Positions 44,519-54,538 of a stretch of DNA of 64,000 bases are shown in pieces. The stretch comes from Nocardiopsis suaedae. Its GTDB lineage: Bacteria; Actinomycetota; Actinomycetes; Streptosporangiales; Streptosporangiaceae. Under the pieces are notes generated by a model. That model saw only the letters and a program-made list of their open reading frames with translations, searched no databases and had not been told where the DNA came from. Position 1 is the first letter of the stretch. The number at the start of each line of letters is the position of its first letter. Where the stretch lies: assembly GCF_027706745.1 (NCBI RefSeq), contig NZ_JAQFWP010000003.1, forward strand, positions 124,001 to 188,000, written 5' to 3'. A program made the position numbers and the translations under genes.

Positions 44519-45237
44519 TGCTGTGGGGCGTCCTGCCCTATGTGGTGCTGGTGCTCTTCGTCGGCGGGGCGGTCTGGCGCTACCGCTACGACCAGTTCGG
44601 GTGGACGACTCGCTCCTCGGAGCTGTACGAGTCACGGCTGCTGCGCATCGGCAGCCCGCTGTTCCACTTCGGGCTGCTGGTCGTGATCATCGGTCATGCG
44701 GTGGGGCTGGTCGTCCCCCGGGACTGGACGCGCGCCGCGGGCGTCTCGGACGCCGCCTACCACGCGGTGGCCCTGGGCCTGGGCGCCGTCGCCGGGGTGT
44801 GCACGCTGGCCGGGGTGGCGCTGCTCATCTGGCGGCGCCGCACCACCGGCCCGGTGTTCAGCGCTACGACCGGCAACGACAAGCTCATGTACGCGGTGCT
44901 GGTGCTGGCGATCGTGGCCGGGCTGGCCACCACCCTGGTCTCCACCGCCGCCGAGTTCACCGGGGCGCACGAGCCGGACTACCGCACGACCGTCTCGGTG
45001 TGGTGGCGGAGCATCTGGGTGCTCTCCCCGGACGTGCCGGCCATGGCGGCCGCCGGGGCGGCGTTCAAGGTCCACGTCCTGGTGGGCATGGCGCTGTTCG
45101 CCGTCTTCCCCTTCACCCGGCTGGTGCACGCCTTCAGCGCGCCGTGGTTCTACCTGTTCCGGCCCTATGTCGTCTACCGCTCCCGGAGCGGCCGTACGGT
45201 GCCGGCGACCCGCCCGGCGCGGAGGGGATGGAGCTGA
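44506..45237 (+). CDS. narI: respiratory nitrate reductase gamma subunit NarI
   Basis: A 243-residue cytochrome b subunit with five hydrophobic helices. Conserved His that may ligand the two haems are in SPLFHFGLLVVIIGHAVGL and KVHVLVGMALFAVFPFTRLVHAFSAPW. It oxidises menaquinol at the outer side and sends electrons to NarH. GTG 44506 has AGGAGG at a 6-bp distance. ATG 44515 is the alternative. Confidence 0.93.
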   Translation: MADMMLWGVLPYVVLVLFVGGAVWRYRYDQFGWTTRSSELYESRLLRIGSPLFHFGLLVVIIGHAVGLVVPRDWTRAAGVSDAAYHAVALGLGAVAGVCTLAGVALLIWRRRTTGPVFSATTGNDKLMYAVLVLAIVAGLATTLVSTAAEFTGAHEPDYRTTVSVWWRSIWVLSPDVPAMAAAGAAFKVHVLVGMALFAVFPFTRLVHAFSAPWFYLFRPYVVYRSRSGRTVPATRPARRGWS

Positions 45238-46208
45238 TGGAACAGGCCGCGGCGCCGACGGTGCTGCCGTCGATGCCCCTGCAGGAGTGGGCCCGGACCA
45301 AGGAGACGCTGCACCGCTACGAGCAGATCGTGGGCAAGGTGCGCCTGGCCGCGAGCCCGCGGCGCAACCACTGGTGGAACGTGCCGTTCCACCTCACCGG
45401 GACGGGTCTGACCACGCGCCCGATGGGGGTGGTGGACGGCAACCCGCTGTTCACCGTCGACTTCGACTTCGTGCGGCACCTGCTGGTCGCCTCCACCGAG
45501 GAGGGGCGCACCGCGGCCTTCCCGCTGGCCGGGCACAGCGTCGCCTCGTTCTACCGGGAGCTGCTGAGCGTCCTGGACGGGCTGGGCGTGCACGTGGAGA
45601 TCGCCCACCCCTACCCCTACGACCTGCCCGACGCGGGCCGCCCCTTCGCCGAGGACACCGAGCACGCGGCCTACGACCCGTCCTGGGCGAACCGGTACTG
45701 GAGGGTGCTGGGCCGGGTGGGGGAGATCCTGGAGGAGTTCGCCGCCGGGTACTCGGGAAAGACCAGCCCCGTGCACCATTTCTGGCACACCTTCGACATC
45801 GCGGTGACGCGCATCGGGGGAGTCCCCGTCCACCAGCCGGAGGAGGCGGGGCCGCTCATCCGCGAGGCCTACTCCGAAGAGGTGGTCAGCTTCGGCTTCT
45901 GGTTCGGCGACGACCGGGTCCCCGAGCCCGCGTTCTACTCCTACACCGCGCCCGAACCCGAGGGGCTGGACACGGCGCCCCTCCCCGAGGGGGCGGTGTG
46001 GGCCGAGAGCGGGCACGGGCACCTGGCGCTGCTGCCCTACGGCCGGGCGCGTGAGGCCGATGACCCGCGGGCGGCGGTGCTCGCCTTCTACCAGGCCGCC
46101 TACGAGGCCGGGGCGCCCCTGCTCGGGTGGGACACCGACCGGCTGGCCTGCCCCGGCGGCGTGACCGACCCGCACGACAAGCTGAGGAGCGACTGGTGGC
46201 AGATGTGA
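45237..46208 (+). CDS. DUF5996 family protein
   Basis: A 323-residue protein. The opening LPSMPLQEWARTKETLHRYEQIVGKVRLA and NHWWNVPFHLTGTGLTT, then HHFWHTFDIAVTRIGG and the C-terminal DPHDKLRSDWWQM, match the DUF5996 family as I know it. The function is unknown. Its ATG overlaps the narI stop, so it is probably translated from the nar transcript. ATG 45228 is an alternative start. No membrane segment or signal peptide is seen. Confidence 0.75.
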   Translation: MEQAAAPTVLPSMPLQEWARTKETLHRYEQIVGKVRLAASPRRNHWWNVPFHLTGTGLTTRPMGVVDGNPLFTVDFDFVRHLLVASTEEGRTAAFPLAGHSVASFYRELLSVLDGLGVHVEIAHPYPYDLPDAGRPFAEDTEHAAYDPSWANRYWRVLGRVGEILEEFAAGYSGKTSPVHHFWHTFDIAVTRIGGVPVHQPEEAGPLIREAYSEEVVSFGFWFGDDRVPEPAFYSYTAPEPEGLDTAPLPEGAVWAESGHGHLALLPYGRAREADDPRAAVLAFYQAAYEAGAPLLGWDTDRLACPGGVTDPHDKLRSDWWQM

Positions 46209-46519
46209 GCCCCACGGTGACCGACGTCCCGGCGCGGCGGCGGTACGAGGCCCGCGACGCCGGGGCGGAGGGGACGGTCGCCGGGTTCGCCGAGTACCTG
46301 CTCGCGGGGGAGATGGTGGTCTTCACCCACACCGAGGTCGACCCGTCCTACGAGGGCAGGGGGATCGGCAGCGCGCTCGTCCGCGCGTCCCTGGACGACG
46401 TCCGTTCGCGCGGGATGGTGGTGCTGCCGCTGTGCCCCTTTTACAAGGGGTGGATCCAGCGCCACCCTGAGTACGAGGACCTCGTCTACCGGCGGCCGCC
46501 GAGCAGTGTGACCGACTAG
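46196..46519 (+). CDS. small GNAT-like N-acetyltransferase (YidJ/CG type)
   Basis: A 107-residue protein. YEARDAGAEGTVAGFAEYLLAGEMVVFTHTEVDPSYEGRGIGSALVRASLDDVRSRGMVVLPLCPFYKGWIQRHPEY fits the short acetyltransferase-like family with the acetyl-CoA loop GRGIGSAL and the conserved CPFYKGWIQRHPEY end. The substrate is unknown. GTG 46196 follows GAGGAG. It overlaps the DUF5996 gene, making it the likely last gene of the nar transcript. Confidence 0.82.
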   Translation: MADVSPTVTDVPARRRYEARDAGAEGTVAGFAEYLLAGEMVVFTHTEVDPSYEGRGIGSALVRASLDDVRSRGMVVLPLCPFYKGWIQRHPEYEDLVYRRPPSSVTD

Positions 46520-46655
46520 CGGCGGGGAAGGGCGCAGGTCACAGAACGGTTGTCATCCGACAACGGGTGGCGGAATCCGGTGTCCCGAGCGCATGCGGGG
46601 GTACTGAGGGGTCTTGCCCTCATTCCTCCCCCTGAAGCAAAGGAGCACCAGGGTC

Positions 46656-48113
46656 TTGGAGACCTTAAACGACCTCCTGGTCACCTCTACGGACGCGTTC
46701 TGGCAGTTCCTGCTCATCCCGGTGCTGGCCGGGCTGAGCCTGTACTTCACCGTGCGGCTCGCCGGGGTGCAGATCCGCATGGTCCCCGACATGGTGCGCC
46801 AGCTGCGGGGCACGCCCGAGACGGCGCCCGACGGCAAGAAGGCCATCTCGCCGTTCCAGGCGTTCTCGATCTCCGCGGCGGCGCGCGTGGGCACCGGGAA
46901 CATCGTCGGCGTCGCCGGCGCGATCGCCGTCGGCGGCCCCGGCGCCGTGTTCTGGATGTGGATCATGGCCCTGCTCGTGGGCTCCGCGAGCTTCGTGGAG
47001 TCCACCCTCGCGCAGCTGTACAAGGTGCGCGACGCGACCGGGTTCCGCGGCGGCCCCGCCTACTACATGCAGCACGGGCTCGGAGCCCGCTGGATGGGCG
47101 TGGTCTTCGCCGTGCTCATCACGGTCACCTTCGGGTTCGTCTTCAACGCGGTGCAGTCCAACACCATCTCCGGTGCCGTGGCGAACTCGGTCGAGGTGGC
47201 CGGAGCGTCCGCCCCCGGCTGGCTGGCCCCGGCCGTCGGGGTGGCCCTGGTCGCGGTCACCGCGCTCGTCGTCTTCGGCGGCGTGCGCCGCATCGCGCAC
47301 GTCACCCAGGGGCTGGTGCCGTTCATGGCGCTGCTCTACATCCTGATGGCGCTGCTCGTCGTCGTGCTCAACGCCGACCAGATCGGCCCGGTGTTCACGC
47401 TGATCTTCGAGAGCGCCTTCGGCCTGCGCGAGGTGGCCGGGGCCGCCCTGTGGACCGTCATCATCCAGGGCGTGCGGCGGGGCATGTTCTCCAACGAGGC
47501 CGGGCTGGGCTCGGCGCCCAACGCGGGAGCCACCGCCTCGGTCAGCCACCCGGTCAAGCAGGGGCTGGTGCAGACCCTGGGCGTCTACTTCGACACCCTG
47601 GTCATCTGCACCATGACGGCCTTCCTGATCCTGGTCTCCAACCCGGTCTACGGCGAGGAGCGCGGGCCGGAGATGACGCAGGACGCGCTGCAGGCGGGCC
47701 TGGGCGCGTGGTCGGTGCACGCGCTGACCTTCGTCCTGCTGCTGCTGTGCTTCAGCTCCGTGCTGGGCAACTACTACTACGGCGAGGCCAACGTCCGCTT
47801 CCTCAGCCAGAAGAAGGGCGTGATGGCCGGCTTCCAGGTCGTCTTCCTGATCGCCACCTTCCTGGGCTCGATCGGCCAGGTGGCGCTGGTGTGGAGCCTG
47901 GCCGACACCACGATGGGCCTGATGGCGCTGGTCAACCTGCTGGCGATCGCGCCGTTGGGCGGGGTGGCCGTGCGGCTGCTGCGCGACTACCGCGACCAGA
48001 GCAGCAGGGGCGCCGACCCGGTGTTCACCCGGGACCGGGTCCCGGGGATCACCGGGATCCAGTGCTGGGAGGGCGAGGAGGACGCCCGCGAGGACGCCGC
48101 GGCGCGGTCCTGA
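46656..48113 (+). CDS. alanine/glycine:cation symporter (AGCS family)
   Basis: A protein of about 485 residues with 10-11 hydrophobic helices. ISPFQAFSISAAARVGTGNIVGVAGAIAVGGPGAVFWMW and FRGGPAYYMQHGLG are AGCS signatures. FSNEAGLGSAPNAGATA is also conserved. It imports alanine or glycine with Na+ or H+. I chose TTG 46656 because AGGAG lies 10 bp upstream; upstream TTG 46614 is less well supported. The preceding gap 46520-46655 shows nothing else. Confidence 0.92.
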   Translation: METLNDLLVTSTDAFWQFLLIPVLAGLSLYFTVRLAGVQIRMVPDMVRQLRGTPETAPDGKKAISPFQAFSISAAARVGTGNIVGVAGAIAVGGPGAVFWMWIMALLVGSASFVESTLAQLYKVRDATGFRGGPAYYMQHGLGARWMGVVFAVLITVTFGFVFNAVQSNTISGAVANSVEVAGASAPGWLAPAVGVALVAVTALVVFGGVRRIAHVTQGLVPFMALLYILMALLVVVLNADQIGPVFTLIFESAFGLREVAGAALWTVIIQGVRRGMFSNEAGLGSAPNAGATASVSHPVKQGLVQTLGVYFDTLVICTMTAFLILVSNPVYGEERGPEMTQDALQAGLGAWSVHALTFVLLLLCFSSVLGNYYYGEANVRFLSQKKGVMAGFQVVFLIATFLGSIGQVALVWSLADTTMGLMALVNLLAIAPLGGVAVRLLRDYRDQSSRGADPVFTRDRVPGITGIQCWEGEEDAREDAAARS

Positions 48114-48119
48114 CCCCGC

Positions 48120-48156
48120 CGGTCCCCGGCGCCCGGAGGCGGGGCGCCGGGGACCG
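48120..48156. terminator. hairpin terminator after the symporter gene
   Basis: A perfect 15-bp stem (48120-48134 with 48142-48156) with a 7-nt loop begins 6 bp past the stop. There is no T-run, as is common in high-GC actinomycetes. Confidence 0.7.
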
Positions 48157-48290
48157 CTGCGCGAGGGAACCCGGCAAACCACGGATAAGGCGACGAACCA
48201 CCGCAATGCGGGCGACGGGATGATGCCGGAACCGTCCCGACTCGCTAGTGTTCTACCTCACATCTGTGTGCCTGTTCCCAGGGGGACTGG

Positions 48291-48890
48291 ATGACCATCG
48301 TCTCGATCGAGCCCGCGACCCCGGACCGCTGGAACGACCTGGAACGGATGTTCGGCCCCACAGGCGCCTACGGGCACTGCTGGTGCGCCTTCTTCCGGCG
48401 CCGGGCCAAGGACTACACCGAGAGCGTCTCCTGCGCGCCCCCCGAACGCGGCCGTACCAACAAGGAGACCCTGCGCCGCATCACCCTCGACGGCAGGATC
48501 CCGGGCCTCATCGCCTACGACGGTGCAGAGCCGTGCGGGTGGGTCGCCGTCTCGCCCCGCAGCGAGTTCGTCCGCCTCACCCGCTCGCGCGCGCTGCGCC
48601 CCGTCGACCCCGACGAGTCCGGGGTCTGGTCGGTGGTGTGCTTCTGGCTCCCTCCGCGCGGCCGCCGCAAAGGACTGGGCACCCGCCTGCTCGACGCCGC
48701 GATCGAGTACGCGCGCGCCGAAGGCGGCCGTGTGCTGGAGGCCTATCCCGTGGACACCGCGGGCGGCCGCGCACCCAGTGCGGAGGTGTACACCGGCACC
48801 GTCCGCATGTTCCGCAAGGCGGGCTTCACCTGTGGCGCCCACCCCGTGAGCGGGCGCCCCGTCGCACGCCTGGACCTCAAGGAGGCCTGA
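48291..48890 (+). CDS. GNAT family N-acetyltransferase
   Basis: A 199-residue protein. The acetyl-CoA loop RRKGLGTRLLDAAIEYARAEG and the FRKAGF end motif mark the GNAT fold. HCWCAFFRRR near residue 28 and VWSVVCFWLPPRGR are typical of the subfamily with this Trp/Cys-rich N-terminus. The substrate is unknown. It stands alone behind a 134-bp gap without other genes. Confidence 0.85.
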   Translation: MTIVSIEPATPDRWNDLERMFGPTGAYGHCWCAFFRRRAKDYTESVSCAPPERGRTNKETLRRITLDGRIPGLIAYDGAEPCGWVAVSPRSEFVRLTRSRALRPVDPDESGVWSVVCFWLPPRGRRKGLGTRLLDAAIEYARAEGGRVLEAYPVDTAGGRAPSAEVYTGTVRMFRKAGFTCGAHPVSGRPVARLDLKEA

Positions 48891-48896
48891 CGGCCG

Positions 48897-49391
48897 TCAG
48901 GCCTCGGCGAGGCCGCGGATCCCCTCGACGGTGGCCCGCATGCCCTCCTCCAGCATGGTCAGGCGCTTCGTCACGATGCGGTCCGCGTCATGCGGCCGCT
49001 TCACGGCGATCTCGTCCATCGGGCTGGGGTCGGGGCCGACGGCCATCGACTGGCGGAGCACGGTCCCTCCGTCCTCCGCGCGCAGGTCGAAACGCCAGGT
49101 GGCGACCCGCCGCCCGTCGGGCAGCAGGACGTGCCAGGCGAACGCGTGCGGCTCGTCGACCTCCACCACCTCGCTGGTGGTGGTCCATTCGCCCATGTAG
49201 TCGTTGCGGTTGCGGCCCGAGAAGCGCGCCCCGACCCGGGGGCCGTCGGCGCCGTCGATCCACTCGGCGCCCCGCAGCTCGCCGCTGAACCGCGGCGGAA
49301 CGGTGATGTCCGAGGCCAGGGACCATACTTGCGCGGGTACGGCCCGGATGCGCGTCTCCACCTCGACGGTGCGGTCCTCAAGGGAGTACAT
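48897..49391 (-). CDS. SRPBCC family protein
   Basis: A 164-residue protein. [39 protein letters not shown] and [20 protein letters not shown] fit the polyketide-cyclase/START-like SRPBCC fold that binds hydrophobic ligands. The ligand is unknown. ATG 49391 is the start. It is convergent with the GNAT gene and divergent from the copper ATPase gene. Confidence 0.85.
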   Translation of the reverse strand: MYSLEDRTVEVETRIRAVPAQVWSLASDITVPPRFSGELRGAEWIDGADGPRVGARFSGRNRNDYMGEWTTTSEVVEVDEPHAFAWHVLLPDGRRVATWRFDLRAEDGGTVLRQSMAVGPDPSPMDEIAVKRPHDADRIVTKRLTMLEEGMRATVEGIRGLAEA

Positions 49392-49451
49392 GCGCCGAAT
49401 GTAGCCGGGGGCCGCGCGCTCCAGGCGGGTGGGCCGTCCTCGCTCTCTTGA

Positions 49452-49468
49452 ATACCCTAGGGGGGTAT
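49452..49468. promoter_or_regulatory. CsoR-type copper-responsive operator
   Basis: ATACCCTAGGGGGGTAT has ATACCC and GGGTAT arms around a 5-bp centre, matching the TACCC...GGGTA pattern of CsoR operators. It lies 43 bp upstream of the copper ATPase start, where a repressor would block the promoter. No csoR gene is in the window. Confidence 0.75.
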
Positions 49469-49510
49469 GGTACCTATAGAGTGGTGGACGACGGACGAGA
49501 GGAACGCGGC

Positions 49511-51796
<2,286 letters not shown>

Positions 51797-51845
51797 TTGC
51801 GGTCGGGGTTGCGGTCCGACCGGAAAACCGAATGCCCAGCGCAGT

Positions 51846-51876
51846 GCGCCCCCGCGGTCACGGACCGTGGGGGCGC
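51846..51876. terminator. hairpin terminator after copA
   Basis: A 14-bp stem (51846-51859 with 51863-51876) has one G-T pair and a 3-nt loop, 50 bp after the copA stop. No T-run. Confidence 0.65.
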
Positions 51877-51977
51877 CCCTGTCGCCGTGGGCCCCGGGCC
51901 GCTACCGTTACCCGGCGTACCCCCCGGATCCGGGGCATTCCCGAACGTCCCGGCGAGCGACGAGAACGGAATCGGCA

Positions 51978-53315
51978 TTGGCGACCGGCCACCCCCCTCT
52001 GGAGCTGTACGACCCCGGCTTCCACGCCGACCACCACGCGGCCTACGCGCGGATGCGCAAAGAGCACGGACCCGTCGTCCCCGTGATGCTGGAGCCCGGC
52101 GTCGAGGGGCGCCTGGTGGTCGACTACGCACTGATCACCGCCTGGTGCCGGGACGAGCGCACCTTCAGCCGGGACGCGCGCCGGTGGAGGGACTGGCGCG
52201 AGGGGCGCATCCCCGACGACTCCTCCCTGCTGGGGATGATGGGCCACCGGCCCAACGCCCTGTTCTCCGACGGCGAGGAGCACCGCCGGGTGCGGCGCGC
52301 CATGGTCGACTCCCTCAGCCCGTTCGAGCCCGGGCGGGTCGGCGCCGAGGCGCGGTCGGTCGCCGAGCGGCTCGTCGACGGCTTCTGCGAGCGCGGCGAG
52401 GCCGAGCTCATGGAGGAGTTCGCGCGGCCCCTGCCGCTGCTCGTCATGAACGGCATGTTCGGCATGGACCAGGAGTCCGGCCGCCGCTTCTTCACCGCCC
52501 TGCGCGACATGTGGGACGGCGTGGACGCCGAACGGGCCAACGCCGAGCTGGAGCGGGTGCTCTCGGCCCACATCGACCGCAAGCGCGACCACCCCGGCGA
52601 CGACATCACCAGCACGCTCATGCGGCACCGGGCCGGGCTCACCGACGAGGAGGTCCTGCAGCACCTGGTGCTCATGGTCGGGGCCGGGCACGAGCCCAGC
52701 GCCGCCCTGCTGTCCAACTCGGTCCGGGTGCTGCTCACCGACCGCGCGCTCGGCGACGACCTGGCCGGGGCGCGCACCGGCATCGACGAGGCGATCGAGC
52801 GGGTCATGTGGAGCGCGCCGCCGGTCACCAACTACCCGGTGATGTACCCGGTGCGGGACGTGGAGGTGCCCGGCGGGTCCGTGGTGCCCGAGGGCACGCC
52901 GGTGCTGCTGGGCTTCGCCGCGGCCAACCGCTTCCTCTCCGAGGAGTACGCCGACCGCATGGACGACGCTCCCAACCGGGCCCACCTGGCCTGGGGCGTG
53001 GGCGCGCACCGCTGCCCGGCCAAGGACATCGCCACCGCCATCGCCGTCGCGGGGATCGAGGTGCTCGTCCGGCGCCTTCCCGGGCTGCGGCTCGGCGTCG
53101 CCCCCGACGAGCTCTCCTGGCGCGTCTCACCGTTCGCCCATGCGCTCACGCGGCTGCCCGTCGCGTTCACCCCCCAGGACCCGGAAGAGGAAGGAACGCC
53201 GTGGACCCCGTCCGACTCGGTACCGGAGACCTCCACCCCCAAGCGGCCGAGCTCCGAGAGGCCGGCGCAGTCGTCCCTGTCGAACTTCCTGGTGAGGTTG
53301 CTGCGTGGGCGGTGA
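51978..53315 (+). CDS. cytochrome P450, CYP157-like, lacking the K-helix ExxR motif
   Basis: A 445-residue P450. The haem loop is WGVGAHRCPAK, with Cys as haem ligand, and the I-helix has MVGAGHEPSA. In the K-helix, where other P450s have ExxR, the sequence is EAIERVMWSAPP (E274 to W278), so the Arg is replaced. CYP157 proteins of Streptomyces are known, as I recall, for exactly such an E-x-x-x-W motif. The last 38 residues (PWTPSDSVPETSTPKRPSSE onward) extend beyond the usual P450 end and overlap the start of the next P450 by 115 bp. The start is probably TTG 51978, with a weak ribosome-binding site. Confidence 0.85.
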   Translation: MATGHPPLELYDPGFHADHHAAYARMRKEHGPVVPVMLEPGVEGRLVVDYALITAWCRDERTFSRDARRWRDWREGRIPDDSSLLGMMGHRPNALFSDGEEHRRVRRAMVDSLSPFEPGRVGAEARSVAERLVDGFCERGEAELMEEFARPLPLLVMNGMFGMDQESGRRFFTALRDMWDGVDAERANAELERVLSAHIDRKRDHPGDDITSTLMRHRAGLTDEEVLQHLVLMVGAGHEPSAALLSNSVRVLLTDRALGDDLAGARTGIDEAIERVMWSAPPVTNYPVMYPVRDVEVPGGSVVPEGTPVLLGFAAANRFLSEEYADRMDDAPNRAHLAWGVGAHRCPAKDIATAIAVAGIEVLVRRLPGLRLGVAPDELSWRVSPFAHALTRLPVAFTPQDPEEEGTPWTPSDSVPETSTPKRPSSERPAQSSLSNFLVRLLRGR

Positions 53316-54409
53316 CCCGCTACGAGACCGTGCGTGAGGTGGTCACCCGCCCGGACGTCAAGAAGAACCCGGTGCACTGGCGGGCCTGGCGGGAGGGGCG
53401 CATCCGCCCCGACTGGCAGCTCATCTCCTGGGTCGCCGCCGAGAACATGCTGGCCCGGGACGACGAGGACCACACCCGGCTGCGCAAGCTGGTGTCCAAG
53501 GCGTTCACCCCGCGCCGGGTGGAGGGCATGCGCGCCCGCATCGAGGAGCTGGTGGAGGGCCTGCTGGACCGGATGGCCGCCGGCGGCCCGGTCGCCGACG
53601 TCAAGGCCGACTACGCCTACCCGCTGCCGATGACGGTGATCAGCGACCTGTTCGGGGTGGACGACGACGGCTCCCGCGACGAGCTGCACCGGCGCATCGG
53701 GATGATGTTCGACCAGACCATCACCCCCGAGCAGGCGCTGGAGAACCACGAGGGCACCCAGCGGTTCCTCGCCGGGCTGATCGAGCGCAAGCGGGCGGCC
53801 CCGGCCGACGACATGACCAGCGCGCTCATCGCCGCGCGCGATGAGGACAACGACCGGCTCAGCGAGTCCGAGCTGGTCTGGACGCTCATCCTGATCATCG
53901 GCGCCGGGTTCGAGACCACCATGAACCTGCTGACCAACGCGGTGCAGGCGCTGCTGACCCACCGCGACCAGCTCGACCTGGTGGTGCGCGGGGAGCGCCC
54001 CTGGAGCGACGCGGTCGAGGAGACGCTGCGCTGGAACACCTCGATCCAGAACGTGCCGCTGCGGTTCGCCGCCGAGGACCTGGTGATCGACGGCACGACC
54101 GTTCCCGCGGGCGACGCGCTGCTGGTCTCCTACGGGTCGGCCGGGCGCGACCCCCGGGCCCACGGGGACACCGCCGACCGCTTCGACCTCACGCGCGAGG
54201 ACAAGGCGCACGTGTCCTTCTCGCACGGGCCGCACTACTGCCTGGGCGCCAACCTGGCCCGGATGGAGCTGAACACCGCGCTGCCCGCGCTCTTCCGGCG
54301 CTTCCCGGACATGGAGCTGGTGGACACCGAGCCCGAGCAGGTGCCCTCCATCGTCTCCAACGGCGTGGTCGCGCTGCGGGTGCGCCTCGGCGGGGAGCAC
54401 ACGGGCTGA
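53201..54409 (+). CDS. cytochrome P450, CYP154-like
   Basis: A 402-residue P450 with full motifs: I-helix IIGAGFETTMN, K-helix ETLRW (ExxR intact) and haem loop FSHGPHYCLGANLAR. It directly follows the CYP157-like gene, which is the known pairing in actinomycetes. Starting at GTG 53201 (MDPVRLGTGDLHPQ), it has GAGGAAGGA upstream and begins inside the previous gene in another frame. It probably hydroxylates a small hydrophobic substrate. No ferredoxin or reductase gene is adjacent. Confidence 0.92.
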   Translation: MDPVRLGTGDLHPQAAELREAGAVVPVELPGEVAAWAVTRYETVREVVTRPDVKKNPVHWRAWREGRIRPDWQLISWVAAENMLARDDEDHTRLRKLVSKAFTPRRVEGMRARIEELVEGLLDRMAAGGPVADVKADYAYPLPMTVISDLFGVDDDGSRDELHRRIGMMFDQTITPEQALENHEGTQRFLAGLIERKRAAPADDMTSALIAARDEDNDRLSESELVWTLILIIGAGFETTMNLLTNAVQALLTHRDQLDLVVRGERPWSDAVEETLRWNTSIQNVPLRFAAEDLVIDGTTVPAGDALLVSYGSAGRDPRAHGDTADRFDLTREDKAHVSFSHGPHYCLGANLARMELNTALPALFRRFPDMELVDTEPEQVPSIVSNGVVALRVRLGGEHTG

Positions 54410-54421
54410 GCCGGGCCGTCC

Positions 54422-54451
54422 GAGGGCGTGTCCGATTCCGGACACGCCCTC
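54422..54451. terminator. hairpin after the P450 pair
   Basis: A perfect 13-bp stem (54422-54434 with 54439-54451) with loop ATTC starts 12 bp after the stop. No T-run. Confidence 0.7.
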
Positions 54452-54538
54452 AGATTCGGCGCGTCGGCGGGCATTTAGACTCGCTGACGGCGCGGCCGCG
54501 GCGGCCGGGCCGCCCCAGGACCCGAGGAAGCCCCACCC

